A stretch of DNA of 64,000 nt from assembly GCF_000150955.2 (NCBI RefSeq), contig NC_011683.1, positions 434,001 to 498,000 of the forward strand, written 5' to 3'. This document shows positions 42,005-53,700 of the stretch, piece by piece. How positions within the stretch are numbered: position 1 is the stretch's first letter; every line of letters begins with the position of its first letter. The DNA comes from Phaeodactylum tricornutum CCAP 1055/1. Its lineage: Eukaryota; Bacillariophyta; Bacillariophyceae; Surirellales; Neidiaceae. The notes below the pieces were generated by a model. It did no database searches. It was given only the letters and a program-made list of their open reading frames with translations, and was not told where the DNA came from. The position numbers were made by a program, and so were the translations under genes.

Positions 42005-42931
42005 ATGCCACTTTACAAACTGATTGTCGCCTACGATGGTACTCGCTTTAACGGATTCCAGCGTCAATCTACAACGACCGATATGTCCAAGAAGATTGCT
42101 CTAAAAAGGCCGCACTGGGATTCTGCGACGGGCAAACGGAAGGGTATCGCGTTGACTGTCCAAGAATGTCTTGAACAAGCCCTTATGGATTGGACGGGCA
42201 ACGAAACAAACGTGGAAGCCTTCCGATTCCGTTTTGCCGGGCGGACCGACAAGGGGGTGCATGCAAGGGGTCAAGTAGTGGCGGTACAGCTACCGATTGT
42301 TGTGGAGCCAACCGAGTTGTGGAGGGTGCATAAGGCACTCAACAGCCGTCTTCCGGTGGATATCTCAGTAGAAAGGGTGGAATTGTGTGAGAATCAGTTG
42401 GATTTTGATCCTCGCCATGATGTTCAGAGCAAGCAGTATTCCTACACTATAAAGTTTCGTCGAAAGGCATACAATGAGGAAGGGCAACTTCTTCCTATCT
42501 GTACATCAGGACCCCAATCGGCTCGGAGTGCTATGGATTCCCCTTGTCTTTGGCTTTGTCCATGGGTGTTGGACGATTCGAAACTATACGAGCTCTGTCA
42601 ACGTTTGCAAGGGCAGCACAGCTTTCGTTCGTTTGTACACCGTGCCGATCGCAACCTTCGTGATCACATCTTGACGTTGGACCGCGTGTGGGTGGAAGCC
42701 TTGTCGTGTACACGCGAAGACGCGCCGGTAGTGACAGTTCGTCTATGGTTTCAGGCTAAAGGCTTTCGCCGATCCATGGTCCGCAATCTAGTAGGTTTTT
42801 GTGTCGACGTGTGTCGCGGAATGTACCAGCCCGATTGGGATGCACTGTGGGAGGGTTCGGACGAGATTGCACAGAAAGTTCATTCTGCACCTGCCTGCGG
42901 ATTATGTTTAGAATCCGTTGCGTACTCATAA
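42005..42931 (+). CDS. TruA-family tRNA pseudouridine synthase
   Basis: One exon, 308 aa. The N-terminal YKLIVAYDGTRFNGFQRQ and the catalytic block GRTDKGVHARGQV (catalytic Asp82) are diagnostic of TruA. Further matches are LNSRLPVDISV, FDPRHDVQSKQYSYTI, GQHSFRSFVHR and the C-terminal FRRSMVRNLVGFCVDV. TruA enzymes convert uridines 38-40 of tRNA anticodon arms to pseudouridine; eukaryotic relatives are Pus1 and Pus3, and bacterial-type copies serve organelles. No targeting signal is obvious, although the family start is complete. An insert of about 20 basic residues (KKIALKRPHWDSATGKRK) follows the first block. Confidence 0.9.
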   Translation: MPLYKLIVAYDGTRFNGFQRQSTTTDMSKKIALKRPHWDSATGKRKGIALTVQECLEQALMDWTGNETNVEAFRFRFAGRTDKGVHARGQVVAVQLPIVVEPTELWRVHKALNSRLPVDISVERVELCENQLDFDPRHDVQSKQYSYTIKFRRKAYNEEGQLLPICTSGPQSARSAMDSPCLWLCPWVLDDSKLYELCQRLQGQHSFRSFVHRADRNLRDHILTLDRVWVEALSCTREDAPVVTVRLWFQAKGFRRSMVRNLVGFCVDVCRGMYQPDWDALWEGSDEIAQKVHSAPACGLCLESVAYS

Positions 42932-43240
42932 AAAAATTGAATCTACTGTTAGTCTCATTCATCGAGCATACGAGTTTGTATCAACTCAAGATTGACGCTT
43001 GGACGAGGAGTTAGTATGGCACACCCACACATATCTATTCTGATAGTAACTATCGGAATTGTTTGTTTAGTAGTTATTTTCAAAAAAGCACCGAAGTAAC
43101 GCCGAGCATCAACCACAGGGTTAGTAGAGGGAACGTGCCGCACGGGGATAGGTCCACGCGCGTGGCACACAAAAAGCGTGTGGGTGCTCTAAAAGGCAGA
43201 AACTGTAGATGTCTTACGTGATTTTTTGTCTTGGTAGAGA
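42932..43240. other. Intergenic region, convergent 3' ends
   Basis: 309 bp between the stops of the TruA gene and the exonuclease-like gene. Nothing recognised. Confidence 0.4.
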
Positions 43241-45211
43241 TCAATCCGCCAGCAAATGGGAGGGCAGTCGTTCCATGAGTTCCTCTTCGGTAGGTACGCC
43301 GGGGAGACCAGATGGTTCCCCGATTCCATTGGGGATTATCGTTTCTGTATTCGAGTAGACTGTGTCGGGATGTCCAGGAGTCCAAACATTGAGAGCCGTA
43401 ACAGGACGCGAGAGCGAGAGCGAATCCGTGACTGGTGTACCGAGGGGTGCCCAAACACCACCCACGCCACCATGCTCGCTCGACGGTTGGGGGGGACCGG
43501 TATTGACGGAATGTGTCAACTGCTGCGGGATTTCGGTCGAGAGGGGCTGATGGAACGGCGGGACCGAGCCAGCAGGTACTGGAGGAGGCCACTCTTCCCC
43601 TCCGGCCATTTGATCGGCCCAAATACTTTCCTGGGCGCCGCGGGAAATACAAAATTGCTTGCCGCTCATGACGTCCTGAATATTCTCAATTTCGGACGAC
43701 TGGGGTTGTCGTTGGCGACGACCAAACGAGAAAAAGCTCCTACCGTTGCCACGACTTTCGTTGGAGAGTATTCCAGAACCCCGACTCTCGCGAGAAAAAA
43801 AGCTTGAGCCGCGACTGTCTTTAGAATATAGACTGGAACTGTCCTTGGAAAAGTAACCGGACGATTCGGAAACATCGTCCCGACAAGTGTCTTGTCCAAT
43901 CGTGGTTGGCTCTGTCGATCCTTGGGTCGATTCTTCCCAATCGAAGCGATGTCCGTAGCTGGGACCCTGTGCGAGTTTGTATTCGGGAGCTTGAGTGGGA
44001 ACGCCTCCCGTGGTGTAAACGTTTGCGGGGGGACTGCGCGACACGGAATCCTCCCGGATACTGGACAAGGCCTTCCCTTGGGGATGGCTATGGGTATTGG
44101 TGCTGTAAGGCACGCCCGTCCGCGCCGATCGCATGCTGAGGAGCATGGCGCGTTGTCGTTCTTTCTGTTGTACCAGCTGGACCAATTGCTCTTCCCATTC
44201 CTTGCGTACAGCCTTGTACAGATCCAAACAGCCCACGGCTTCCACCACGGGTCCAAAGGCGTGGTTAGTGGAATGCACGTACGAGTGCGAAGGCAACAGG
44301 TTCATATCCCGCAGAAGATCATCTAAATCACGGGGCAAGGTCATGACCGAAAGCTGATCCTTCACTTGCCGCATGTAGGCGGCGTAGTTCGCCGTGTCGC
44401 GCACGTCGCACCAGGGATGGGTGAGACCGAGTGCACTGAGATCTACTTCCAGACCGTGTCCAATGAGGATTTTTCCCTTGAGCAAGAGTCCCGTTTTGTT
44501 CCGCGCCGCCGCCAAGGACAAGGTCGCTTCGTGTAGGTTTTTTGGCGTAATGCCGGTGACGCCCGTCCGGTGATCAAAGACGGGCACGGACACTTGTACG
44601 TACTCGTCCAGGACGACCTGGTTCTCCCAATTGACCACGGTGACTCGTCCGACGGCGGATTCCAAACCTTCCGGCCCCACCCGCACCATACCGCAGCGTA
44701 AGGAGAAGTACAAATCTCGTTTGGTCATGGGAGCATCGTGTGTTTTGACCTTGCTGGGACTGGGCAGGTCGCCGGGAACGTCTCGGGATGTCCCGGCGGC
44801 GCTTTTGCGTTGACGCCGGCGACGACGGGTGCGGCGGGAAGGCTGCGTCGGTCCCGCATCCTCCGGTGAGGATTCCGAGTGGCTGACGACACCGCCCGGA
44901 AGCTGCGGACCCAATCGCGGAGACTGGCTGTTCCGGAGCTTGAGTGCAATCTGCTGTGAACGCTGTGCTTCGCTAAAGGCGAAGCCCAACTGAAAGACAC
45001 AAAACAAGAAACAATAGTATAGTAAGGAACACGGATTGCACTGTTTCGAGGAGTTCCGTACAGATATTGGTTTCCATCTCCGCATGCGGAACGAGACACG
45101 CCGTCGTCCATTGTCGGTAGTCGAAACCGTGCGGATCGTAAAAACCAGAACCGTCCGAGTCGCGGAAAGCGGCAGGACAACCAAACACACACGTCCTTCA
45201 CGACTTACCAT
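43241..45211 (-). CDS. REX4-like exonuclease homologue lacking first catalytic acids
   Basis: One exon. ATG at 45211 gives 656 aa; an ATG at 45085 gives 614 aa and places a hydrophobic signal (LLYYCFLFCVFQLGFA) near the start, followed by Phe, as in plastid-import signals. A basic Arg run follows (RRTRRRRRQRKS). The DEDDh exonuclease fold of the REX4/ISG20 group is plain: LESAVGRVTVVNWENQVVLD, EYVQVSVPV, RTGVTGITPKNLHEA, LLKGKILIGHGLEVDLSALG, HPWCDVRDTANY. The first motif, normally DCEMVG, reads RCGMVR, so Asp and Glu are both lost. The later Asp of GHGLEVDL and RDT remain. A pseudo-nuclease that still binds RNA is one reading. The C-terminal ~300 residues are disordered, with Ser-Arg-Gly repeats (SRESRGSGILSNESRGNGRS). 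Confidence 0.7.
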   Translation of the reverse strand: MVSREGRVCLVVLPLSATRTVLVFTIRTVSTTDNGRRRVSFRMRRWKPISVRNSSKQCNPCSLLYYCFLFCVFQLGFAFSEAQRSQQIALKLRNSQSPRLGPQLPGGVVSHSESSPEDAGPTQPSRRTRRRRRQRKSAAGTSRDVPGDLPSPSKVKTHDAPMTKRDLYFSLRCGMVRVGPEGLESAVGRVTVVNWENQVVLDEYVQVSVPVFDHRTGVTGITPKNLHEATLSLAAARNKTGLLLKGKILIGHGLEVDLSALGLTHPWCDVRDTANYAAYMRQVKDQLSVMTLPRDLDDLLRDMNLLPSHSYVHSTNHAFGPVVEAVGCLDLYKAVRKEWEEQLVQLVQQKERQRAMLLSMRSARTGVPYSTNTHSHPQGKALSSIREDSVSRSPPANVYTTGGVPTQAPEYKLAQGPSYGHRFDWEESTQGSTEPTTIGQDTCRDDVSESSGYFSKDSSSLYSKDSRGSSFFSRESRGSGILSNESRGNGRSFFSFGRRQRQPQSSEIENIQDVMSGKQFCISRGAQESIWADQMAGGEEWPPPVPAGSVPPFHQPLSTEIPQQLTHSVNTGPPQPSSEHGGVGGVWAPLGTPVTDSLSLSRPVTALNVWTPGHPDTVYSNTETIIPNGIGEPSGLPGVPTEEELMERLPSHLLAD

Positions 45212-46120
45212 GATCCCGCAAAAGGCCCGCTCTTCACAACGTTAACAAACAGTAAGAGTTCGAGACCCTACGTGAATCCAACCAACCGTATAAACACTCT
45301 CTCAAAGGCGTACACAAACACAACCACACACACAAATACAAATAGACAGGAGGAGGCCAAACCACACCACACTACCCGCGCTATCGCTGTTAGGGGATTT
45401 TTGTGCGAGTGGGCAGCTCTGTATCACTACCGCAAGACCACGCAGAGGCTTGGAGGGTTCTCTTCCTCCCTTGGTGCGGAGGGTACGGCGGCGAAGGGGA
45501 TGGGTACGTCACGTGCAGATTAGGCCCGCGGAGTGGCACATCCTTGGTTCCCCGTTCAATCGCGAGGTCCAACGTCCCGAAATGGACATTTCCGGAGGAA
45601 CTATCCAAAATCACCCCTCTAGTTGGAAAACGATTTTGTTCTAAAATACATTTAAGTATCGTAGAATGGTCCCGTATACTTCACGGAACGGATCGAAATT
45701 TGGATTGATTTAGTTGGAGCACTTTCATCAGCGAACTATATATAGCGTCAATTTCGTGCGAAATTGCAACGCTTGTCTGGAACCATTTCGAATGATCCAA
45801 CCAAACGTAACCAAGATGCACTACTTAGCTGTTTCGTGTAAGCCATTTTCTTATTGATACTCTAAAGTCACGTCATAAGTGAGCACTTGGCTTCCGCCCT
45901 TCGCAACATGTAACCCTAACCTGGACTCTCACGACCCCCACCCTGTCTCATAGCCCAGCTTACCGGGTCCCCCACACCCAGCCAGCCCCATGGATGCGGA
46001 TCCGTCGCCATGGGGGCTTGTCAAGGTCCCCACCATCCCATCTCCCAGTCTGCATAGTCGTCAAGGCGGTTTCCCAATCCATACAGCACATATACACAAG
46101 GAACAGTTACAGTACCGGCC
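45212..46120. other. Intergenic region with CA-rich simple sequence
   Basis: 909 bp between divergent genes. A CA/AC-rich run spans about 45310-45375. No coding or RNA gene is supported. Confidence 0.4.
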
Positions 46121-46516
46121 ATGCTTGCCCCGCGATTATCCCGAATTGTCCTCATGGTCCGCGGTGCGCAAGGCGTGGCGTCGGCCGTGGAGTTTTACCA
46201 CGGCGCCCTGGGACTACCGGTGACAAGGCTGACGGACGACTGGGCCGAACTCGACGTGGGCGCGCACGTCTCCTTGACGTTGCAGGCTGTACACGGCATG
46301 GAAGCTCAACTGACGACGGGATATTCCCCCCTGCTCACGCTCCAAGTCGACAGTATGGACGATACCGTTTCAGCTTGTGCACAAATGGGAGGGCACCTGG
46401 ACGGACCGATACAGTATCCCGCGCACGGCAAGGTGGCGGCTCTACGAGCACCCGACGGACACATGATTGGTCTGTACGAACCGAACCGTGTGGGGGGTTC
46501 TCGCAGCGACGAATAA
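46121..46516 (+). CDS. VOC/glyoxalase-fold protein
   Basis: One exon, 131 aa, a single VOC (glyoxalase/bleomycin-resistance/dioxygenase) unit made of two beta-alpha-beta-beta-beta modules: LSRIVLMVRGAQGVASAVEF, YHGALGLPVTRL; then LLTLQVDSMDDTVSACAQMG and VAALRAPDGHMIGLYEPN. The terminal Glu of LYEPN fits the usual metal-binding Glu; the first-strand His of glyoxalase I is not present. VOC enzymes use a metal for isomerisation, ring cleavage or thiol transfer; the reaction here cannot be told. No signal peptide. It is a compact gene with long intergenic flanks. Confidence 0.8.
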   Translation: MLAPRLSRIVLMVRGAQGVASAVEFYHGALGLPVTRLTDDWAELDVGAHVSLTLQAVHGMEAQLTTGYSPLLTLQVDSMDDTVSACAQMGGHLDGPIQYPAHGKVAALRAPDGHMIGLYEPNRVGGSRSDE

Positions 46517-47734
46517 ATGTCACGGAGCGAATGGTGGGAGGTCGAGACGATGGTGCACAGCGGACCAACATTGGTCTTTTACCGTCTGATTCACTGTCCG
46601 ACGGTACCGCCGCCAGCTTGAGAGGACTCTTGCTGCGCCTATTTACTTTTCGTTGCAGCATATCCCCACCTTAGGATGAAAGAAACTGCTCATTTCGGAT
46701 CGATTGGATGATGGCGATGTTGGAATGTCGGTGGCAGCGATGCGCATCGCGTACACTACCAAGGACTATTTATCGCGTGCAGATTTGGATTGGACTAGTA
46801 GTTTCGTCCTCGCCTGTACAATGAATTGTCCCTCAGCCACGACACTTGTCAATGGAGTGTGCGGGACGATACGTACAAACGCTGTGTGTCGTTGCTTGCT
46901 TTTGGTAGGCTTGCAATGTCATTGTTCCTTCCGTTCTGACCTTACGTGATAAAGCAACCATCCTGTATATGGTGCCAAGATCATTGGAACGTAGCGATTC
47001 CGCAGTTGCATCTATACCGTAGGTGCTGAACTTCACGTAGTCAGTCATTTGTATACTAGAGAGCATACAGCTCGTTCCAGGGCTTTCCTCTCGACTAGCT
47101 AGCTAGCTAGTAATCTCAAGTCTCCAGTTGCACCGTAGACTATATACCCAAACCCGGAAATGTATTTCGATGCACAGTCACAATCAAACCTTACCAAGTC
47201 GCGAACTTTTGTGTTCCCTTCACGGTACATGATTGGCGGTTCACATCCAGAAAGCATGGCCGGCGCGAGCCGTGACGTCCGGGGGTCGAGTCGGATTTCA
47301 ATGTGCGCGCGGCTCCCGTGGACCCTTCTCTCACGAGGGATGATCCACGGGCGCCCGTGTGTTCTACTCTAGAGAAGAGCCTGCCTGTTTGTCACTTGTC
47401 CGCCGTACCTGTCCTTGCCAGTACAATTCATTACAAACAAAAGCTTTCTTTGGAGACTGACTGCGAATTAATTTTACCGATTGTTTTCCAGTGAGTACGT
47501 CCGTGCGTGAACGAGTGCACACGCAAGCGAAGACCTTCTCGCGGTTTCCAATAGTTCAATAGTGAAACAAAACGACGGGTCCGACAAAGCGGAACCAACC
47601 CGTGCGTGGAACAAAACCGTTGCGAAATCTGCAGCGATCATCGTTCCGCTGTTCTACAGCTTTTCTGGACTTTCCGTTATCTACCGAACCAGTAACGTAG
47701 CGACTAAATCAGGGATCGAAGCAAGACGGTACGC
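46517..47734. other. Intergenic region, upstream of TOG gene
   Basis: About 1.2 kb with no supported gene. It contains four CTAG units in tandem (47095-47110). The stretch just before 47735 is the probable promoter and leader of the TOG gene. A non-ATG frame (47562-47855) overlaps the start and is rejected. Confidence 0.4.
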
Positions 47735-50700
47735 ATGGACGACGACGACGAAGCCGCCTTGTTGGCGGAGCTCCGCGCAATTTCCGCGCGTTCGGCAACA
47801 TCCCGCTTTGGTCCGGAGTCCGTCGGGGACTCTAGGGATCAGGATCGTCCCATAATCGACAGCAAAGACCTGGCCACACCGGAGCTTCCTGTCGAAATCA
47901 TGGAAGGATCCCCCGGTGTCACGACAGCGTCGGAAAAGTCCCGACGGACGCCGCCTTGGAAGAGAACGCCGAAGGAACCGGCGGTGGTGGTTGCCGTGCC
48001 CGCGCCGCCGTCCAGCCCGATACCCGACTCAACCCACAGTCGCTCGAGTCCAACGGGATCGGCCGCATCTTCCAGTACAGGGTCCTCGCGGTACACCCCG
48101 TGGAAGGAGGTGATTGCCCACAGTAAAGAAGCGCGAACCAGCCCTCCGACGGCTCCCACCGGCGCCGCAACGGAGAGCACCGTGTCTTCGCCCTCGGTCC
48201 CCAAACGACGAGACCGTGGCTCTGGAAGTGGATTGTCGACCTGGAAACGACTCACCACGCGCCGACGATCCTCCTCTTCGCAATCCCACAGCAATAATAA
48301 CCACAACGATGACCGCACCAGCCAAAACGATTCCACGATGCAGCAGTCCCCTGTTCCGGGAGAACGTGGGGGTGCCGCGGAGGATGAGGAACTCTTGAAG
48401 GAACTCCGTGCTATTTCAGAAAAGTCGGACGGGGCTCGTCGGTTTGCCGATAGCAGTAGCCACGACAATGGCAAAGTCGGTCAACAGGACGAACAGGAAC
48501 CTCCAACGAGCCCAACCTCCCCCACGCCCAAACGGGACAACGTACGATCACGACGAGGTTTCGTCCCCCCTTGGAAACGGTCCCCTCGTAAAAAATTGGA
48601 ATCCCAGTCGCCAGAAAAGGAATGTGGCGTGACCGCACTAGAAACCAACGATTCCCTGTCGAGTCGGTCGGGGCACGGTCCCTCGGAGGCGGGGCCGTAC
48701 GGTGTTCCGACCGATGCACTGCCGTCGACGTTTACTGGAGAAAGGGGTGGAAAGGCCGAAGACGAAGATTTGCTGGCCGAATTAAGAGCAATTTCGGCAA
48801 AGTCAAGCGGCGCGGATCGGTTTGCCGGCAACAATACTCCAACCCTCCCGAAAACGTGAGCACCCCGGCTAGCACAGCGCTTCTTCCTGCAGCGGCGGTG
48901 AGTATCGATGCGCAAGCGCCGTCCCCTCCCAAAGCCAAAGCGACAAACCGTGAACGCAGTGGTGGTGTTCCACCATGGAAGAGGGCGAATCGAAAGAAGA
49001 TGGAGAAATCCGCACCCGACGAGTCAGCTATGGTTGTCGCACCCAAAGCCCTAAATGTTGCCGAAGTCGTTGCTCCGGAAGTTACAACTGGACAGGGCGG
49101 CTTTAAGTCAGACTTGCCGTCCACATTCACCGGTGAACGTGGTGGGACGGCCGAAGATGCCGAGCTCCTGGCGCTACTCCGGGGAGTTTCCAACAAAGGA
49201 GGTGATCGTTTTTCGGAGGACGGACCACGCACTTTCCAAGCTGCATCTACGCAGTCCGAAGTGGCCGCAACCCCAAGCTTGCCTACTTCTAAAGACGAGT
49301 CTCCGGAAAGTACGGCATTGGTGTCCAACCGCAACCGTGCTGTCCCGCCGTGGAAAGGAGGCAAGTCTGCTACTGTGTTGCCGGTGGCATCAACGACAGA
49401 AGATTCCGTTCTTCCAGAGGCGGTACCCTTACATTTCGGAATCCAACAAGATGACCAATTTATGTTCAAAGGAGAGCGGGGTGGAAAGGCTGAAGATGCC
49501 GAACTGTTAGCCTTACTGCGCGGTGTGTCGAGCAAGTCGTCTGGTGCCGATCGCTTCGGTGAAACGTCGGAACAGTCACCTGTCCCAATTGTAGCAAAGT
49601 CGAGACAACTGAACCCTACTACAACCAAGGAGTCGTCTAGCGTCTCCGGAAGACCCCCCGTTCCAATAGACTCACTTCCACCGGAAACCTCGGCAACGGA
49701 GGACATTGAACTATCGAGGGAAGAACTTCCTTCTTCAATTCGAGATAAGAATTGGAAGGTTCGATGCCAAGCATACTCTCTTCTGGGCATCCTCGTAACC
49801 GAGCTTTCTCAGGGGAAACCTCCGTCTGGGGATATTGACTCAGATGATGTACTTCCCGGACTGGACAATTTGGTTGTAGAAATGGTTCAAGACTCAAATG
49901 CTGGAGCACTGGACAAAGGAATCGAATTCTCTCTTGTGTACGCAGATTATTGTCGTGGAGCGTCCGCTTCAGGGCAAGCCGGGAAAATTGTTAGTGGCAT
50001 GGTAAAAAAGAATGCGTTTTCTAGCCGGCCTACGACTCTTAAACTGGCAACGGAGTTGACCCTTAAACTAATGGAAGTGGGAACGGAAGGTGCATCGTCA
50101 ATTCACGCCGTGACGGAAGTATTGCTTAGAGAAGGATTAGCTTCCCGTAAACCAAAAATTTCTCAAGCATCAGCATCTTTAATTTTTGATTCGGCGTGCG
50201 CGTTTGGCGCGGCAAACTTACCTTTGGCATCCATTTCTTCGTTGGCGCCGAAGATGCTGTCACACACGAACGCAAAAGTGCGAGAATATGGAATGAAGAT
50301 TATAGCTGAAATTTGTCGTGCACTGGGTGGAAAGGCCCCTTTGCAAACAGTGCTTGACGGTATGAAGAAGACTCAGCTGGCAGAATTGGACGGCCTTCTC
50401 TTGAGTCAACCCGCACCTACGACTCCGAGAAGAAAAATTCGTAACCAAGCCGCACTTTCTACTGGTGCTCCTCGAGACGCCCTTGCGTCGCTAGAAGATG
50501 GAGCCAAAGAGCTGGCCGCGCAGCGCTTTGCAGCAAGGCCAGCAATCAATATTATGGAAGCGTTGCGGAAAACCGACTACTCGTCTAGATTAGGTCACGT
50601 GAAGTGGTCTGAAAAGGTGGCCGCTCTAGAAATTATTTTGGTATGTGGAGGCGAAAAGCCGTATAAGTTGGTCGAGCCTTCGGCCTCTGCCAACTACTCC

Positions 50701-53700
50701 CCGTTAATCGGTGATATGAGAAAACTTTTGTCGCACACACATTTTGCTGTCTGTAGCAAAGCGATGCAGGTGCTTTCCTTACTTGCTGAAGGCGTCGGTG
50801 AGAGGCTTTATGCCAGCCTTCGCCCACTTTTCAGCCTGCTTCTGGCAATGTCGAAAGATAAGAAGCTTACGCGACAAGTATCGGCGTCGCTTGACTCCTT
50901 TTTCGGCAATGTCCTTACTTTTGACCATTTACTCGACAGCGACGACGCGCTTCCAGAATGTATCAGTGAAAGCAAACAGAAGAATGCGTTAGTTCGTGTG
51001 ACTGGTCTAGCGTTCCTCGCGAGATGCATTGTTCGGAGAAAAGAAGCAGGACCAAGGGGTAGTTTATCGCCTCGAATGGCTGGATCAGTGGCCTCTTTTT
51101 GTGCTTCGAAACTTGACGATTCCGATGCCTCAGTCCGGAAAGCCACTATGGGAGTATTTGAAGCGCTACAGGGGCTGGACGATCCTGAATGTTTGAAATC
51201 GGTGTCGAATGTCGTGGAATCCCTGAAAGCGTCTCATTCGCGAGCGTACAAGACACTTTCTCAAGGGACACATAAAGGTAACTCGTCCGCTGCATCGAAG
51301 GGCTGCAAAGCAGCAACTGCCGTGAAAGGCTTAATCCCGGGACCTTCCACTTGTGCTGGTAATCACAATTCGCTCCAAAATAATAATCCCCCGCAATCGA
51401 AGCCATCGTCTCGTCTAACCGCAGACGTTGGCTTGGTTGGAGAGTTCTACGCTCCTATTTTGAACGATGCTGTCGAATATGTAGCTTCCATGCACATTCC
51501 GCAGTGGGAAGCCGAAGAGGATGAAGCTGGTGTATTGGCCGGTCTACAATGTGAGTCGCTGTTAGTCGATTCTCTTTTATTGGTTCTTTCATCTCACGCA
51601 TTTCCCTTCCTATAATAAAGCGTCGCAATGGCTATTGCGTCAAAATGCAATAAAGGCGTTGACGGCATATATTGAATCCGGCAGTATTCCTACAGATCCC
51701 GTAACGATCGAAACAAGTACTTCGTCAATGCTGGTTGTGGTAAGAGAGCATACGAGAAGCTTCAACGAGACCAACGTTAATATCATGAAGGCTATCTTGG
51801 AGCTCTTTGTAGCTGTTTTCGAATTTCACGCTGATGCGGAACACGTTATTGTTGAGTGGGCTGCGAGGGACGCAACTTCTATCGCGGCTCAAAAAATATC
51901 TGACAGGAAGTTGGGTACGCTCTGTCAATCGGTTCTATCTTCCGCTTGCTTAGTTAGCTCTCCCTACAATGTCTTGTCGAGCGCAATCGAGTCGCTAAAG
52001 GGCGTAAAATCCCCAGTAGCGCACGAGGAGTTTCTCAAGTGGACAAAATTATTTTGTTGTGAGTTTGGCGCGCCGTCAATTGGGAATGGAATAACCGACT
52101 TGATACCATGGATTCTGGAAGTACGTTTTTTCGTCACGACGGTTGATCGTACATGCCTCAGACTGCTCACGCTAATGCCCTTTTACAGGAGCTGAACGCA
52201 ACGAATCCCAAAGTTAAGAGAGAGGCTTTGTTGTTGGCAGGACTCATCCACACACAACTTGGGCCCTCATTTGGAGCGCTCGCTATCTCGATGACTAAAA
52301 AGTCTGATGTGCGGACTCAGCTCGATAAATGTTTTGCTGAGTTTGTGTACGACACGTCTTTTGAAGAAAAACAATGGCAGAAGTCTTCTTTCGCATCAAT
52401 TCTTTCATGTCCTGACGCGATTGTAGACAAGAAATCACTCGTTCTCAATGTTCCAAAGACTGACTTATTCACAGTGCTACCGGATGATCTTCTATCGAAA
52501 CTGGTAGGTTGCTAAGGGACCAAAACATCCCTGTCGAACAAGTCTAACACTAAACGAATTGTGACATAGGGCTGCGCGGATGGAAAGGCTGCATGGAAGA
52601 AAAGGAAGGAAGCCATGGACGAAATTGATTTAGCAACTCGCAGTTGCGTTGGCCACTTTGATACCTCTTCTCCCAAAATGAACGAATACGTGGAATTGTT
52701 CCGCAAGCTTCGTGATCGTCTTTCCGACACCCAGATCAACTTAAAGCCAGTGGCAGCAAAACTTGTCGCAGTTTTGCTATCGAAGGTCGATAAATCGTCC
52801 CAGGCGAGGCTAGGCAAAATTGTTTTTGCCACGCTTATTCACGCTTCAATGAATGATATTAAGAAAGCTATGCGTCACACCTCACTCGAAGCTTTGCGGA
52901 GCGGAATTACAATATCCTCTTTTGAAAAGACAGGTTTAAATGACGAGGCTCTTGAGGGTTTGGTGTCGGCTCTTGTCAACGAGACCGAGAAATCCGTGAG
53001 GGCCGGCGGCCTCCCAGACCTCTTACACTTTTTGGTGAGCGTTGCAGAGAAACTACCAAACCTGGATAAAATCGCTTCGTCCAGGGGACAGCCTCTCGGC
53101 GAGAAATACGCGGCTGTTTTAGTGGAGTGTCTGACTTCTTCCAAATCTGAGACTCGGGCAGCGGCATCGTTACTTCTTGAGGAGTCCATCAACAATGAAG
53201 TAATTGGAATGGATAGTATCCGGAAAGCCACGGAACTCTTGAAACCAGCGAGGCAGCGATCAATTATTCCAGTAATATCAAAGTTTGGAAAAAATCTCGG
53301 ACGGGCCGAGAAAGAAAATTCACTGGACGAAGAAGGCGCTCATCGTGTTCGAGCCAAGTCAACTGCCGAACGGCCGCATCCTCAAAAGACGGCACAGGGA
53401 AAGACGCGGCAAAGCCGAAATCTTCCAAATATGGACTCTGACATTATTGAATCTTCTGAAAATGGCACATCAGGGCTACATCCGACGACTCATCCTCTAG
53501 TTATTGGGACTGGCAAGAAGGGTAGACTTACCTCCAAGTCGATAGTATGGCCAGAATACCCCGAAGAGGCCCAAGGCTCCGCAATTTTTTCCAATTTAAG
53601 AAAAGCATGGGCTGCGTACTTGCCAGCAGATTCTGTGGCTGGACTTTTTCCACCGTCCGGAATCAGAAAGCAGGATGATTCTCAAGCAGGCTGTGAAATT

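Noticed and set aside
43256-43807. 183-codon plus-strand open frame
   Set aside because: Fully antisense to the low-complexity tail of the exonuclease-like gene; the long frame follows from the skewed composition of that tail.
45310-45375. CA-rich tract as a telomere-like or regulatory repeat
   Set aside because: Irregular simple sequence with no fixed unit.
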